From Utricularia gibba (lineage: Eukaryota; Streptophyta; Magnoliopsida; Lamiales; Lentibulariaceae), in NCBI GenBank assembly GCA_002189035.1, contig NEEC01000380.1:1-20058 (forward strand): a stretch of 20,058 bases of DNA, written 5' to 3'. The position numbers and the translations under genes are program-made. Below the pieces are notes generated by a model. It was given only the letters and a program-made list of their open reading frames with translations. It was not told where the DNA came from and did no database searches. Shown here one piece after another: positions 1 through 9,547 of the stretch. The first letter of the stretch is position 1, and every line of letters starts with the position of its first letter.

Positions 1-190
1 CGGCAAATAAAGTGATGTATTTATTAACGTTCAGTTTTCGGGGCTGCCTACATGGTTTTTCAAGGAACAGCTTCTCGTTTTGTGGCGGCCAGTCTCGCTG
101 GGAACTTGGTCCTTGACCCGATTATGTATGGCTCATGAGGTCAACCGGATGCAAATTGATTAAAAAAAATGATGCCTTTGTTTAAATTAC

Positions 191-205
191 GATATCACGT
201 GCACC
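191..205. promoter_or_regulatory. Invariant palindromic block of the satellite (first instance; G-box core CACGTG)
   Basis: The 15-base block GATATCACGTGCACC contains three overlapping six-base palindromes: GATATC, CACGTG and GTGCAC. CACGTG is present in 40 of the 41 units in both arrays, and only the unit at 7761 has CACATG. The right-array instances start at 16185, 16495, 16803, 17113, 17418, 17729, 18040, 18346, 18657, 18965, 19276, 19586 and 19899. The block is shared by both subfamilies, which otherwise differ widely. CACGTG is the plant G-box bound by bZIP and bHLH factors. Whether anything binds it here is inference. It may simply be a conserved satellite box, in the way a CENP-B box is. 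Confidence 0.5.
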
Positions 206-3200
206 CCACATGATTTTTTCAACAACTTACTTTATACTTGAGGAGGCGGTCTTGGGGTGCACCTAGAACGGGACAAAGGTCAGGTTTGGCTTGCGCCGAG
301 AGTTAGTTGTAGCTCGGAAATAAAGTGATGTATTTATTAACGTTCAGTTTTGGGGGGCTGCCTACATGGTTTTTCAAGGAACAGCTTCTCGTTTTGTGGC
401 GGCCAGTCTCGCTGGGAACTTGGTCCTTGACCCCGATTATGTATGGCTCATGAGGTCAACCGGATGCAAATCGATTAAAAAAATGATGCCTTTGTTTAAA
501 TTACGATATCACGTGCACCCCACATGATTTTTTCAACAACTTACTTTATACTTGAGGAGGCGGTCTTGGGGTGCACCTAGAACGGGACAAAGGTCAGGTT
601 TGGCTTGCGCCGAGAGTTAGTTGTAGCTCGGAAAATAAAGTGATGTATTTATTAACGTTCAGTTTTTGGGGGCTGCCTACATGGTTTTTCAAGGAACAGC
701 TTCTCGTTTTGTGGCGGCCAGTCTCGCTGGGAACTTGGTCCTTGACCCCGATTATGTATGGCTCATGAGGTCAACCGGATGCAAATTGATTAAAAAAAAT
801 GATGCCTTTGTTTAAATTACGATATCACGTGCACCCCACATGATTTTTTCAACAACTTACTTTATACTTGAGGAGGCGGTCTTGGGTGCACCTAGAACGG
901 GACAAAGGTCAGGTTTGGCTTGCGTGAGAGTTAGTTGTAGCTCGGAAATAAAGTGATGTATTTATTAACGTTCAGTTTTTGGGGGCTGCCTACATGGTTT
1001 TTCAAGGAACAGCTTCTCGTTTTGTGGCGGCCAGTCTCGCTGGGAACTTGGTCCTTGACCCCGATTATGTATGGCTCATGAGGTCAACCGGATGCAAATC
1101 GATTAAAAAAATGATGCTTTTGTTTAAATTACGATATCACGTGCACCCCACATGATTTTTTCAACAACTTACTTTATACTTGAGGAGGCGGTCTTGGGGT
1201 GCACCTAGAACGGGACAAAGGTCAGGTTTGGCTTGCGCCGAGAGTTAGTTGTAGCTCGGAAAATAAAGTGATGTATTTATTAACGTTCAGTTTTTGGGGG
1301 CTGCCTACATGGTTTTTCAAGGAACAGCTTCTCGTTTTGTGGCGGCCAGTCTCGCTGGGAACTTGGTCCTTGACCCCGATTCTGTATGGCTCATGAGGTC
1401 AACCGGATGGAAATCGATTAAAGAAAATGATGCCTTTGTTTAAATTACGATATCACGTGCACCCCACATGATTTTTTCAACAACTTACTTTATACTTGAG
1501 GAGGCGGTCTTGGGGTGCACCTAGAACGGGACAAAGGTCAGGTTTGGCTTGCGCCGAGAGTTAGTTGTAGCTCGGCAAATAAAGTGATGTATTTATTAAC
1601 GTTCAGTTTTTGGGGGCTGCCTACATGGTTTTTCAAGGAACAGCTTCTCGTTTTGTGGCGGCCAGTCTCGCTGGGAACTTGGTCCTTGACCCCGATTCTG
1701 TATGGCTCATGAGGTCAACCGGATGGAAATCGATTAAAGAAAATGATGCCTTTCTTTAAATTACGATATCACGTGCACCCCACATGATTTTTTCAACAAC
1801 TTACTTTATACTTGAGGAGGCGGTCTTGGGGTGCACCTAGAACGGGACAAAGGTCAGGTTTGGCTTGCGCCGAGAGTTAGTTGTAACTCGGCAAATAAAG
1901 TGATGTATTTATTAACGTTCAGTTTTGGGGGCTGCCTACATGGTTTTTCAAGGAACAGCTTCTCGTTTTTGTGGCGGCCAGTCTCGCTGGGAACTTGGTC
2001 CTTGACCCCGATTCTGTATGGCTCATGAGGTCAACCGGATGCAAATTGATTAAAAAAAATGATGCCTTTGTTTAAATTACGATATCACGTGCACCCCACA
2101 TGATTTTTTCAACAACTTACTTTATACTTGAGGAGGCGGTCTTGGGGTGCACCTAGAACGGGACAAAGGTCAGGTTTGGCTTGCGCCGAGAGTTAGTTGT
2201 AGCTCGGAAAATAAAGTGATGTATTTATTAACGTTCAGTTTTGGGGGGCTGCCTACATGGTTTTTCAAGGAACAGCTTCTCGTTTTGTGGCGGCCAGTCT
2301 CGCTGGGAACTTGGTCCTTGACCCCGATTCTGTATGGCTCATGAGGTCAACCGGATGCAAATCGATTAAAGAAAAATGATGCCTTTTTAAATTACGATAT
2401 CACGTGCACCCCACATGATTTTTTCAACAACTTGCTTTATACTTGAGGAGGCGGTCTTGGGTGCACCTGGAACGGGACAAAGGTCAGGTTTGGCTTGCGC
2501 CGAGAGTTAGTTGTAGCACGGCAAATAAAGTGATGTATTTATTAACGTTCAGTTTTCGGGGGCTGCCTACATGGTTTTTCAAGGAACAGCTTCTCGTTTT
2601 GTGGCGGCCAGTCTCGCTGGGAACTTGGTCCTTGACCCGATTCTGTATGGCTCATGAGGTCAACCGGATGCAAATTGATTAAAAAAAATGATGCCTTTGT
2701 TTAAATTACGATATCACGTGCACCCCACATGATTTTTTCAACAACTTACTTTATACTTGAGGAGGCGGTCTTGGGTGCACCTAGAACGGGACAAAGGTCA
2801 GGTTTGGCTTGCGCCGAGAGTTAGTTGTAGCTCGGAAAATAAAGTGATGTATTTATTAACGTTCAGTTTTGGGGGCTGCCTACATGGTTTTTCAAGGAAC
2901 AGCTTCTCGTTTTGTGGCGGCCAGTCTCGCTGGGAACTTGGTCCTTGACCCCGATTATGTATGGCTCATGAGGTCAACCGGATGGAAATCGATTAAGAAA
3001 ATGATGCCTTTGTTTAAATTACGATATCACGTGCACCCTACATGATTTTTTCAACAACTTACTTTATACTTGAGGAGGCGGTCTTGGGGTGCACCTGGAA
3101 CGGGACAAAGGTCAGGTTTGGCTTGCGCCGAGAGTTAGTTGTAGCTCGGAAAATAAAGTGATATATTTATTAACGTTCAGTTTTTGGGGGCTGCCTACAT

Positions 3201-5984
3201 GGTTTTTCAAGGAACAGCTTCTCGTTTTGTGGCGGCCAGTCTCGCTGGGAACTTGGTCCTTGACCCCGATTATGTATGGCTCGTGAGGTCAACCGGATGG
3301 AAATCGATTAAAGAAAATGATGCCTTTGTTTAAATTACGATATCACGTGCACCCCACATGATTTTTTCAACAACTTACTTTATACTTGAGGAGGCGGTCT
3401 TGGGGTGCACCTGAACGGGACAAAGGTCAGGTTTGGCTTGCGCCGAGAGTTAGTTGTAGCTCGGCAAATAAAGTGATGTATTTATAACGTTCAGTTTTTG
3501 GGGGCTGCCTACATGGTTTTTCAAGGAACAGCTTCTCGTTTTGTGGCGGCCAGTCTCGCTGGGAACTTGGTCCTTGACCCCGATTCTGTATGGCTCATGA
3601 GGTCAACCGGATGGAAATCGATTAAAGAAAATGATGCCTTTCTTTAAATTACGATATCACGTGCACCCCACATGATTTTTTCAACAACTTGCTTTATACT
3701 TGTGGAGGCGGTCTTGGGGTGCACCTGGAACGGGACAAAGGTCAGGTTTGGCTTGCGCAGAGAGTTAGTTGTAACACGGCAAAATAAAGTGATGTATTTA
3801 TTAACGTTCAGTTTTCGGGGCTGCCTACATGGTTTTTCAAGGAACAGCTTCTCGTTTTGTGGCGGCCAGTCTCGCTGGGAACTTGGTCCTTGACCCGATT
3901 ATGTATGGCTCATGAGGTCAACCGGATGCAAATTGATTAAAAAAAATGATGCCTTTGTTTAAATTACGATATCACGTGCACCCCACATGATTTTTTCGAC
4001 AACTTACTTTATACTTGAGGAGGCGGTCTTGGGGTGCACCTAGAACGGGACAAAGGTCAGGTTTGGCTTGCGCCGAGAGTTAGTTGTAGCTCGGAAAATA
4101 AAGTGATGTATTTATTAACGTTCAGTTTTGGGGGGCTGCCTACATGGTTTTTCAAGGAACAGCTTCTCGTTTTGTGGCGGCCAGTCTCGCTGGGAACTTG
4201 GTCCTTGACCCCGATTCTGTATGGCTCATGAGGTCAACCGGATGGAAATCGATTAAAGAAAATGATGCCTTTCTTTAAATTACGATATCACGTGCACCCC
4301 ACATGATTTTTTCAACAACTTGCTTTATACTTGTGGAGGCGGTCTTGGGGCACCTGGAACGGGACAAAGGTCAGGTTTGGCTTGCGCGAGAGTTAGTTGT
4401 AACACGGAAATAAAGTGATGTATTTATTAACGTTCAGTTTTCGGGGGCTGCCTACATGGTTTTTCAAGGAACAGCTTCTCGTTTTGTGGCGGCCAGTCTC
4501 GCTGGGAACTTGGTCCTTGACCGCGATTATGTATGGCTCATGAGGTCAACCGGATGGAAATCGATTAAAGAAAATGATGCCTTTCTTTAAATTACGATAT
4601 CACGTGCACCCCACATGATTTTTTCAACAACTTGCTTTATACTTGTGGAGGCGGTCTTGGGGTGCACCTGGAACGGGACAAAGGTCAGGTTTGGCTTGCG
4701 CAGAGAGTTAGTTGTAACACGGCAAATAAAGTGATGTATTTATTAACGTTCAGTTTTCGGGGGCTGCCTACATGGTTTTTCAAGGAACAGCTTCTCGTTT
4801 TGTGGCGGCCAGTCTCGCTGGGAACTTGGTCCTTGACCGCGATTATGTATGGCTCATGAGGTCAACCGGATGCAAATTGATTAAAAAAAAATGATGCCTT
4901 TGTTTAAATTACGATATCACGTGCACCCCACATGATTTTTTCAACAACTTACTTTATACTTGAGGAGGCGGTCTTGGGGTGCACCTAGAACGGGACAAAG
5001 GTCAGGTTTGGCTTGCGTTGAGAGTTAGTTGTTGCTCGGAAAATAAAGTGATGTATTTATTAACGTTCAGTTTTGGGGGGCTGCCTACATGGTTTTTCAA
5101 GGAACAGCTTCTCGTTTTGTGGCGGCCAGTCTCGCTGGGAACTTGGTCCTTGACCCCGATTATGTATTGCTCATGAGGTCAACCGGATGCAAATTGATTA
5201 AAAAAAAATGATGCCTTTGTTTAAATTACGATATCACGTGCACCCCACATGATTTTTTTCGACAACTTACTTTATACTTGAGGAGGCGGTCTTGGGGTGC
5301 ACCTAGAACGGGACAAAGGTCAGGTTTGGCTTGCGCCGAGAGTTAGTTGTAGCTCGGAAAATAAAGTGATATATTTATTAACGTTCAGTTTTTGGGGGCT
5401 GCCTACATGGTTTTTCAAGGAACAGCTTCTCGTTTTTGTGGCGGCGAGTCTCGCTGGGAACTTGGTCCTGGACCCCGATTCTGTATGGCTCATGAGGTCA
5501 ACCGGATGGAAATCGATTAAAGAAAATGATGCCTTTCTTTAAATTACGATATCACGTGCACCCCACATGATTTTTTCAACAACTTGCTTTATACTTGTGC
5601 AGGCGGTCTTGGGGCGCACCTGGAACGGGACAAAGGTCAGGTTTGGCTTGCGCCTAGAGTTAGTTGTAACACGGAAAATAAAGTGATGTATTTATTAACG
5701 TTCAGTTTTTGGGGGCTACCTACATGGTTTTTCAAGAAACAGCTTCTCGTTTTGTGGCGGCCAGTCTCGCTGGGAACTTGGTCTTTGACCGCGATTATGT
5801 ATTGCTCATGAGGTCAACCGGATGCAAATTGATTAAAAAAAATGATGCCTTTGTTTAAATTACGATATCACGTGCACCCACATGATTTTTTCAACAACTT
5901 ACTTTATACTTGAGGAGGCGGTCTTGGGGTGCACCTAGAACGGGACAAAGGTCAGGTTTGGCTTGCGCCGAGAGTTAGTTGTAG

Positions 5985-6120
5985 CCCGGCAAAGAATGTG
6001 ATGTATTTCTTAACGTTCGGTTTTCGGGGGCTGCCTACATGGTTTTTCAAGGTAACAGCTTCTCGTTTTGTGGCGGCCAGTCTCACTAGGAACTTGGTAC
6101 GGGCCCCCGATTCTTTATGG
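5985..6120. repeat. Patch of subfamily B inside one subfamily A monomer
   Basis: The unit from 5869 to 6184 is type A at both ends but carries subfamily B markers over about 136 bp. These are CCCGGCAAAGAA in place of the A-type CTCGGAAAATAA, TTCTTAACGTTCGG, CAAGGTAACAG, TCTCACTAGG, and CGGGCCCCCGATTCTTTATG. The same combination is found in the B units around 8100-8230. The neighbouring units on both sides are ordinary type A. A conversion tract or short double crossover between arrays would explain it. Confidence 0.75.
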
Positions 6121-7447
6121 CTCATGAGGTCAACCGGATGCAAATTGATTAAAAAAAATGATGCCGTTGTTTAAATTACGATATCACGTGCACCCCACAT
6201 GATTTTTTCGACAACTTACTTTATACTTGAGGAGGCGGTCTTGGGGTGCACCTAGAACGGGACAAAGGTCAGGTTTGGCTTGCGCCGAGAGTTAGTTGTA
6301 GCTCGGAAAATAAAGTGATATATTTATTAACGTTCAGTTTTTGGGGGCTGCCTACATGGTTTTTCAAGGAACAGCTTCTCGTTTTGTGGCGGCGAGTCTC
6401 GCTGGGAACTTGGTCCTTGACCCCGATTATGTATGGCTCGTGAGGTCAACCGGATGGAAATCGATTAAGGAAAATGATGCCTTTGTTTAAATTACGATAT
6501 CACGTGCACCCTACATGATTTTTTCAACAACTTACTTTATACTTGAGGAGGCGGTCTTGGGGTGCACCTGGAACGGGACAAAGGTCAGGTTTGGCTTGCG
6601 CCGAGAGTTAGTTGTAGCTCGGAAAATAAAGTGATATATTTATTAACGTTCAGTTTTTGGGGGCTGCCTACATGGTTTTTCAAGGAACAGCTTCTCGTTT
6701 TTGTGGCGGCGAGTCTCGCTGGGAACTTGGTCCTTGACCCCGATTATGTATGGCTCGTGAGGTCAACCGGATGGAAATCGATTAAGGAAAATGATGCCTT
6801 TGTTTAAATTACGATATCACGTGCACCCTACATGATTTTTTCAACAACTTACTTTATACTTGAGGAGGCGGTCTTGGGGTGCACCTGGAACGGGACAAAG
6901 GTCAGGTTTGGCTTGCGCCGAGAGTTAGTTGTAGCTCGGCAAATAAAGTGATGTATTTATTAACGTTCAGTTTTTGGGGCTGCCTACATGGTTTTTCAAG
7001 GAACAGCTTCTCGTTTTGTGGCGGCCAGTCTCGCTAGGAACTTGGTCCTTGACCCCGATTCTGTATGGCTCATGAGGTCAACCGGATGGAAATCGATTAA
7101 AGAAAATGATGCCTTTCTTTAAATTACGATATCACGTGCACCCCACATGATTTTTTCAACAACTTGCTTTATACTTGTGGAGGCGGTCTTGGGGTGCACC
7201 TGGAACGGGACAAAGGTCAGGTTTGGCTTGCGCAAGAGTTAGTTGTAACACGGCAAATAATGTGATGTATTTATTAACGTTCAGTTTTCGGGGGCTGCCT
7301 ACATGGTTTTTCAAGGAACAGCTTCTCGTTTTGTGGCGGCCAGTCTCGCTGGGAACTTGGTCCTTGACCGCGATTATGTATGGCTCATGAGGTCAACCGG
7401 ATGCAAATTGATTAAAAAAAATGATGCCTTTGTTTAAATTACGATAT

Positions 7448-7760
7448 CACGTGCACCCCACATGATTTTTTCAACAACTTACTTTATACTTGAGAAGGCG
7501 GTCTTTGGGTGCACTTGGAACCGGAAAAGATCAGCTTAGGCCTTGGCCCAAAGTAAGTTGTAGACCGGCAAAGAAAGTGATGTATTTATTAACGTTCGGT
7601 TTTCGGTTTTGCCTACATGGTTTTTCAAGGAACAGCTTCTCGTTTTGTGGCGGCCAGTCTCGCTTGGAACTTGGTCCTTCACCCCGATTCTGTATGGCTC
7701 ATGAGGTCAACCGGATGCAAATCGATTAAAAAACTGATGCCTTTGTTTAAATTACGATAT
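7448..7760. repeat. Mosaic A/B satellite monomer at the subfamily boundary
   Basis: The first part of this unit is B-like (GGAACCGGAAAAGATCAGCT, then AAAGTAAGTTGTAGACCGGC and ACGTTCGGTTTTCGG). The second part is A-like (CCTTCACCCCGATTCTG and GAGGTCAACCGG). It marks the switch from the homogenised A array to the more divergent B copies. Confidence 0.75.
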
Positions 7761-7981
7761 CACATGCACCCCACATGATTTTTTAAACAACTTGCTTTAT
7801 ACTTGTGGAGGCGGTCTTGGGGTGCACCTGGAACGGGACAAAGGTCAGGGTCAGCTTGGGCCGAGAGTTAGTTGTAGCCCGGCAAATAAAATGTTGGTCC
7901 GGCCCCCGATTCTTTATGACTCATGAGGACAAAGGATGCAAATCGATGAATACAATGATGCATTTGTTTAAATGACGATAT
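7761..7981. repeat. Internally deleted satellite monomer (221 bp)
   Basis: The phase marker spacing drops to 221 bp here (7761 to 7982). The start is A-like, and the CGGCAAATAAA segment is joined directly to TTGGTCCGGCCCCCGATTC near 7890-7895. About 95 bp are missing, namely the TGATGTATTT...CACTAGGAACT segment. This is also the only unit in which CACGTG is mutated (CACATG). Confidence 0.85.
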
Positions 7982-8666
7982 CACGTGCACCCTACATGAT
8001 TTTTTCAACAACTTACTTTATACTTGAGGAGGTGGTCTTGGGGGGCAAGGGGAACCGGAAAAAGGTCAGCTTAGGCTTGGGCCGAAAGTAAGTTGTAGCC
8101 CGGCAAATAAAGTGATGTATTTCTTAACGTTTGGTTTTCGGGGTTGCCTACATGGTTTTTCAAGGTACAGCTTCTTGTTTTGTGGCGGCCAGTCTCACTA
8201 GGAACTTGGTCCGGGCCCCCGATTCTTTATGGCTCATGAGTACAAAGGATGCAAATCGATGAATACAATGATGCATTTGTTTAAATTACGATATCACGTG
8301 CATCCTACATGATTTTTTCAACAACTTACTTTATACTTGAGGAGGTGCTCTTCGGGGGCAAGAGGAACCGGAAAGAGGTCAGCTTAGGCTTGGGCTGAAA
8401 GTAAGTGTTATCCCGGCAAAGAAAGTGATGTATTTATTAACGTTCGGTTTTTCAGGGTTGCCTTTATGGTTTTACAAGGTACAACTTCCCGTTTTGTGGC
8501 GGCCAGTCTCACTAGGAACTTGGTCCGGGCCCCCGATTCTTTATGCCTCATGAGGACAAAGGATGCAAATCGATGAATACAATGATGCATTTGTTTAAAT
8601 TACGATATCACGTGCACCCTACATGATTTTTTCAACAACTTACTTTATACTTGAGGAGGTGGTCTT
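7982..8666. repeat. Satellite array, subfamily B (left remnant)
   Basis: There are two complete units (marker at 7982, 8295 and 8609) plus a partial one cut at the retrotransposon edge. Subfamily B is marked by GGAACCGGAAAAAGGTCAGC, CCGAAAGTAAGTTGTAGCCC, GGTCCGGGCCCCCGATTC, GAGGACAAAGG or GAGTACAAAGG, and AATACAATGATGCATTTG. The last satellite bases before the element are GGAGGTGGTCTT. The array continues on the other side of the element, but about 66 bp further along the monomer. Confidence 0.9.
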
Positions 8667-8941
8667 CGATGTGTCCCTCTAATCTATAGAGATTAGCAAC
8701 CCACAAAAAAGAGGTGATTTTGAAGCTTAGAAGAGAACCCACCGAAGTCTACCCTCAAGAGAATAAATCTCTTGCAACCAGACTTCGAAACAAAGAAAAT
8801 TAGGAGCCACACTTCAGAAAAGAGAGATTGATTGGAAGTGATAATCCTAGAACGCCACAAGCTCAAAGCTTGATAAGTTAAGAGTGTTCAAGCACTCAAA
8901 GGAGAGGGGAATCCTCACAAGATACATAAAATGACCAAAGA
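8667..8941 (-). repeat. Left (3') LTR, distal part (U5 side), split by nested LTR
   Basis: This segment matches 15395-15669 of the right LTR with about five differences. The first base is C where the right LTR has T, so the TG...CA terminus is imperfect. Another difference is GTGTCCC against GTGACCC near 8674, and a small cluster of differences lies at about 8903-8915. The remaining LTR sequence resumes at 9548 after the nested insertion. Confidence 0.92.
8937..8941. repeat. Target site duplication of nested LTR, left copy (AAAGA)
   Basis: AAAGA directly abuts the TGATGAG start of the nested LTR and is repeated directly after its CATCA end. In the undisturbed right LTR it occurs once (CCAAAGATCCTG). 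This gives a perfect 5-bp duplication, as expected for Ty3/gypsy integrase. Confidence 0.9.
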
Positions 8942-9542
8942 TGATGAGCCCCAGGAAGATAATGAAGTGTATTTGAAGAATGATGAGGAGTTTGTTCAAG
9001 TGAACAAATTAGAAAGAAAGATGTTTCCACCAGGACCAATGACTAGGAGCAAGACAAAGATGGTTGAAGATACACTTAAGGGTCTACTCAATACCATTGG
9101 AATCAAAGATGGGCTTGAAGACATCCATCAAAAGAGGTCAACTACTTGAAGATGGACTTAACTTAGAGCATTGGGCTTGTTAGACTTTTCTATTTCATTT
9201 AGTTTGGACTATGTAATGTTAGAGCTCAATTCTAGAGTATATTTACTCTAGAGATGTACTAATTCAGGATCTTTGGTCATTTTATGTATCTTGTGAGATT
9301 CCTCTCTCCTTTGAGTGCTTGAACACTCTTAACTTATCAAGCTTTGAGCTTGTGGCGTTCTAGGATTATCACTTCCAATCAATCTCTCTTTTCTGAAGTG
9401 TGGCTCCTAATTTTCTTTGTTTCGAAGTCTGGTTGCAAGAGATTTATTCTCTTGAGGGTAGACTTCGTGGGGTTCTCTCTAAGCTTCAAAATCACCTCTT
9501 TTTTGTGGGTTGCTAATCTCTATAGATTAGAGGGTCACATCA
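8942..9542 (+). mobile_element. Nested complete LTR (601 bp) of the same family, inverted inside the left LTR
   Basis: The sequence starts TGATGAGCCC and ends GGTCACATCA, so the ends are short inverted repeats TGATG/CATCA, and it is flanked by AAAGA on both sides. It equals the reverse complement of the right LTR with roughly eight differences (for example at the region around 9021, 9110, 9127 and 9468-9480). It is therefore a solo LTR. A full element probably inserted here in the opposite orientation and was reduced by LTR-LTR recombination. Its own copy of the LTR-encoded integrase tail is frameshifted near 9127. Its promoter would face rightwards, antisense to the host element. Confidence 0.92.
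9238..9245 (+). promoter_or_regulatory. Putative TATA box of the nested LTR (TATATTTA)
   Basis: TATATTTA lies between two copies of CTCTAGAG-like sequence (TCTAGAG before, CTCTAGAG after), inside an imperfect inverted repeat. Its position in mid-LTR fits a U3/R promoter. Transcription from it would run rightwards through the second half of the split LTR and antisense to gag-pol. Confidence 0.45.
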
Positions 9543-9547
9543 AAAGA
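9543..9547. repeat. Target site duplication of nested LTR, right copy (AAAGA)
   Basis: This is the second copy of AAAGA, immediately after the CATCA end of the nested LTR and before TCCTGAATTAG of the interrupted LTR. Confidence 0.9.

Larger units (their letters stand above)
1..7447. repeat. Satellite array, subfamily A (~315-bp monomer)
   Basis: About 24 head-to-tail copies of one monomer fill this stretch. Taking the conserved CACGTG as phase marker, copies lie at 196, 510, 826, 1138, 1454, 1770, 2086, 2401, 2715, 3028, 3344, 3658, 3973, 4289, 4601, 4918, 5235, 5553, 5869, 6185, 6501, 6818, 7133 and 7448, so the period is 312-318 bp. Copies differ by a few substitutions and by homopolymer length. 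Subfamily A is marked by ACGGGACAAAGGTCAGGTTT, by GTAGCTCGG before the A-rich tract, by CTTGACCCCGAT, and by GAGGTCAACCGG. A period near twice the nucleosome repeat, together with the CRM-like insertion nearby, suggests a centromeric or pericentromeric satellite. Short open frames recur in every copy only because the copies are alike. I do not recognise the family by name. Confidence 0.95.

Noticed and set aside
571-768. Repeated ~65-81-codon open frames starting VHLERDKGQVWL in almost every subfamily A unit
   Set aside because: They exist only because the satellite copies are alike. They begin at GTG, not ATG, are broken by one-base indels in many copies, have no recognisable domain, and no promoter or intron structure supports them.
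1-7447. Regular higher-order repeat in the left array based on the AACACGG variant
   Set aside because: The variant occurs in units at 3658, 4289, 4601, 5553 and 7133 (AGCACGG at 2401), so spacings are 4, 2, 1, 3 and 5 units. Only a single block duplication is supported.
1-8666. CRISPR-like array
   Set aside because: The ~315-bp copies are contiguous, with no unique spacers, and lie in a plant retrotransposon context. This is a satellite.
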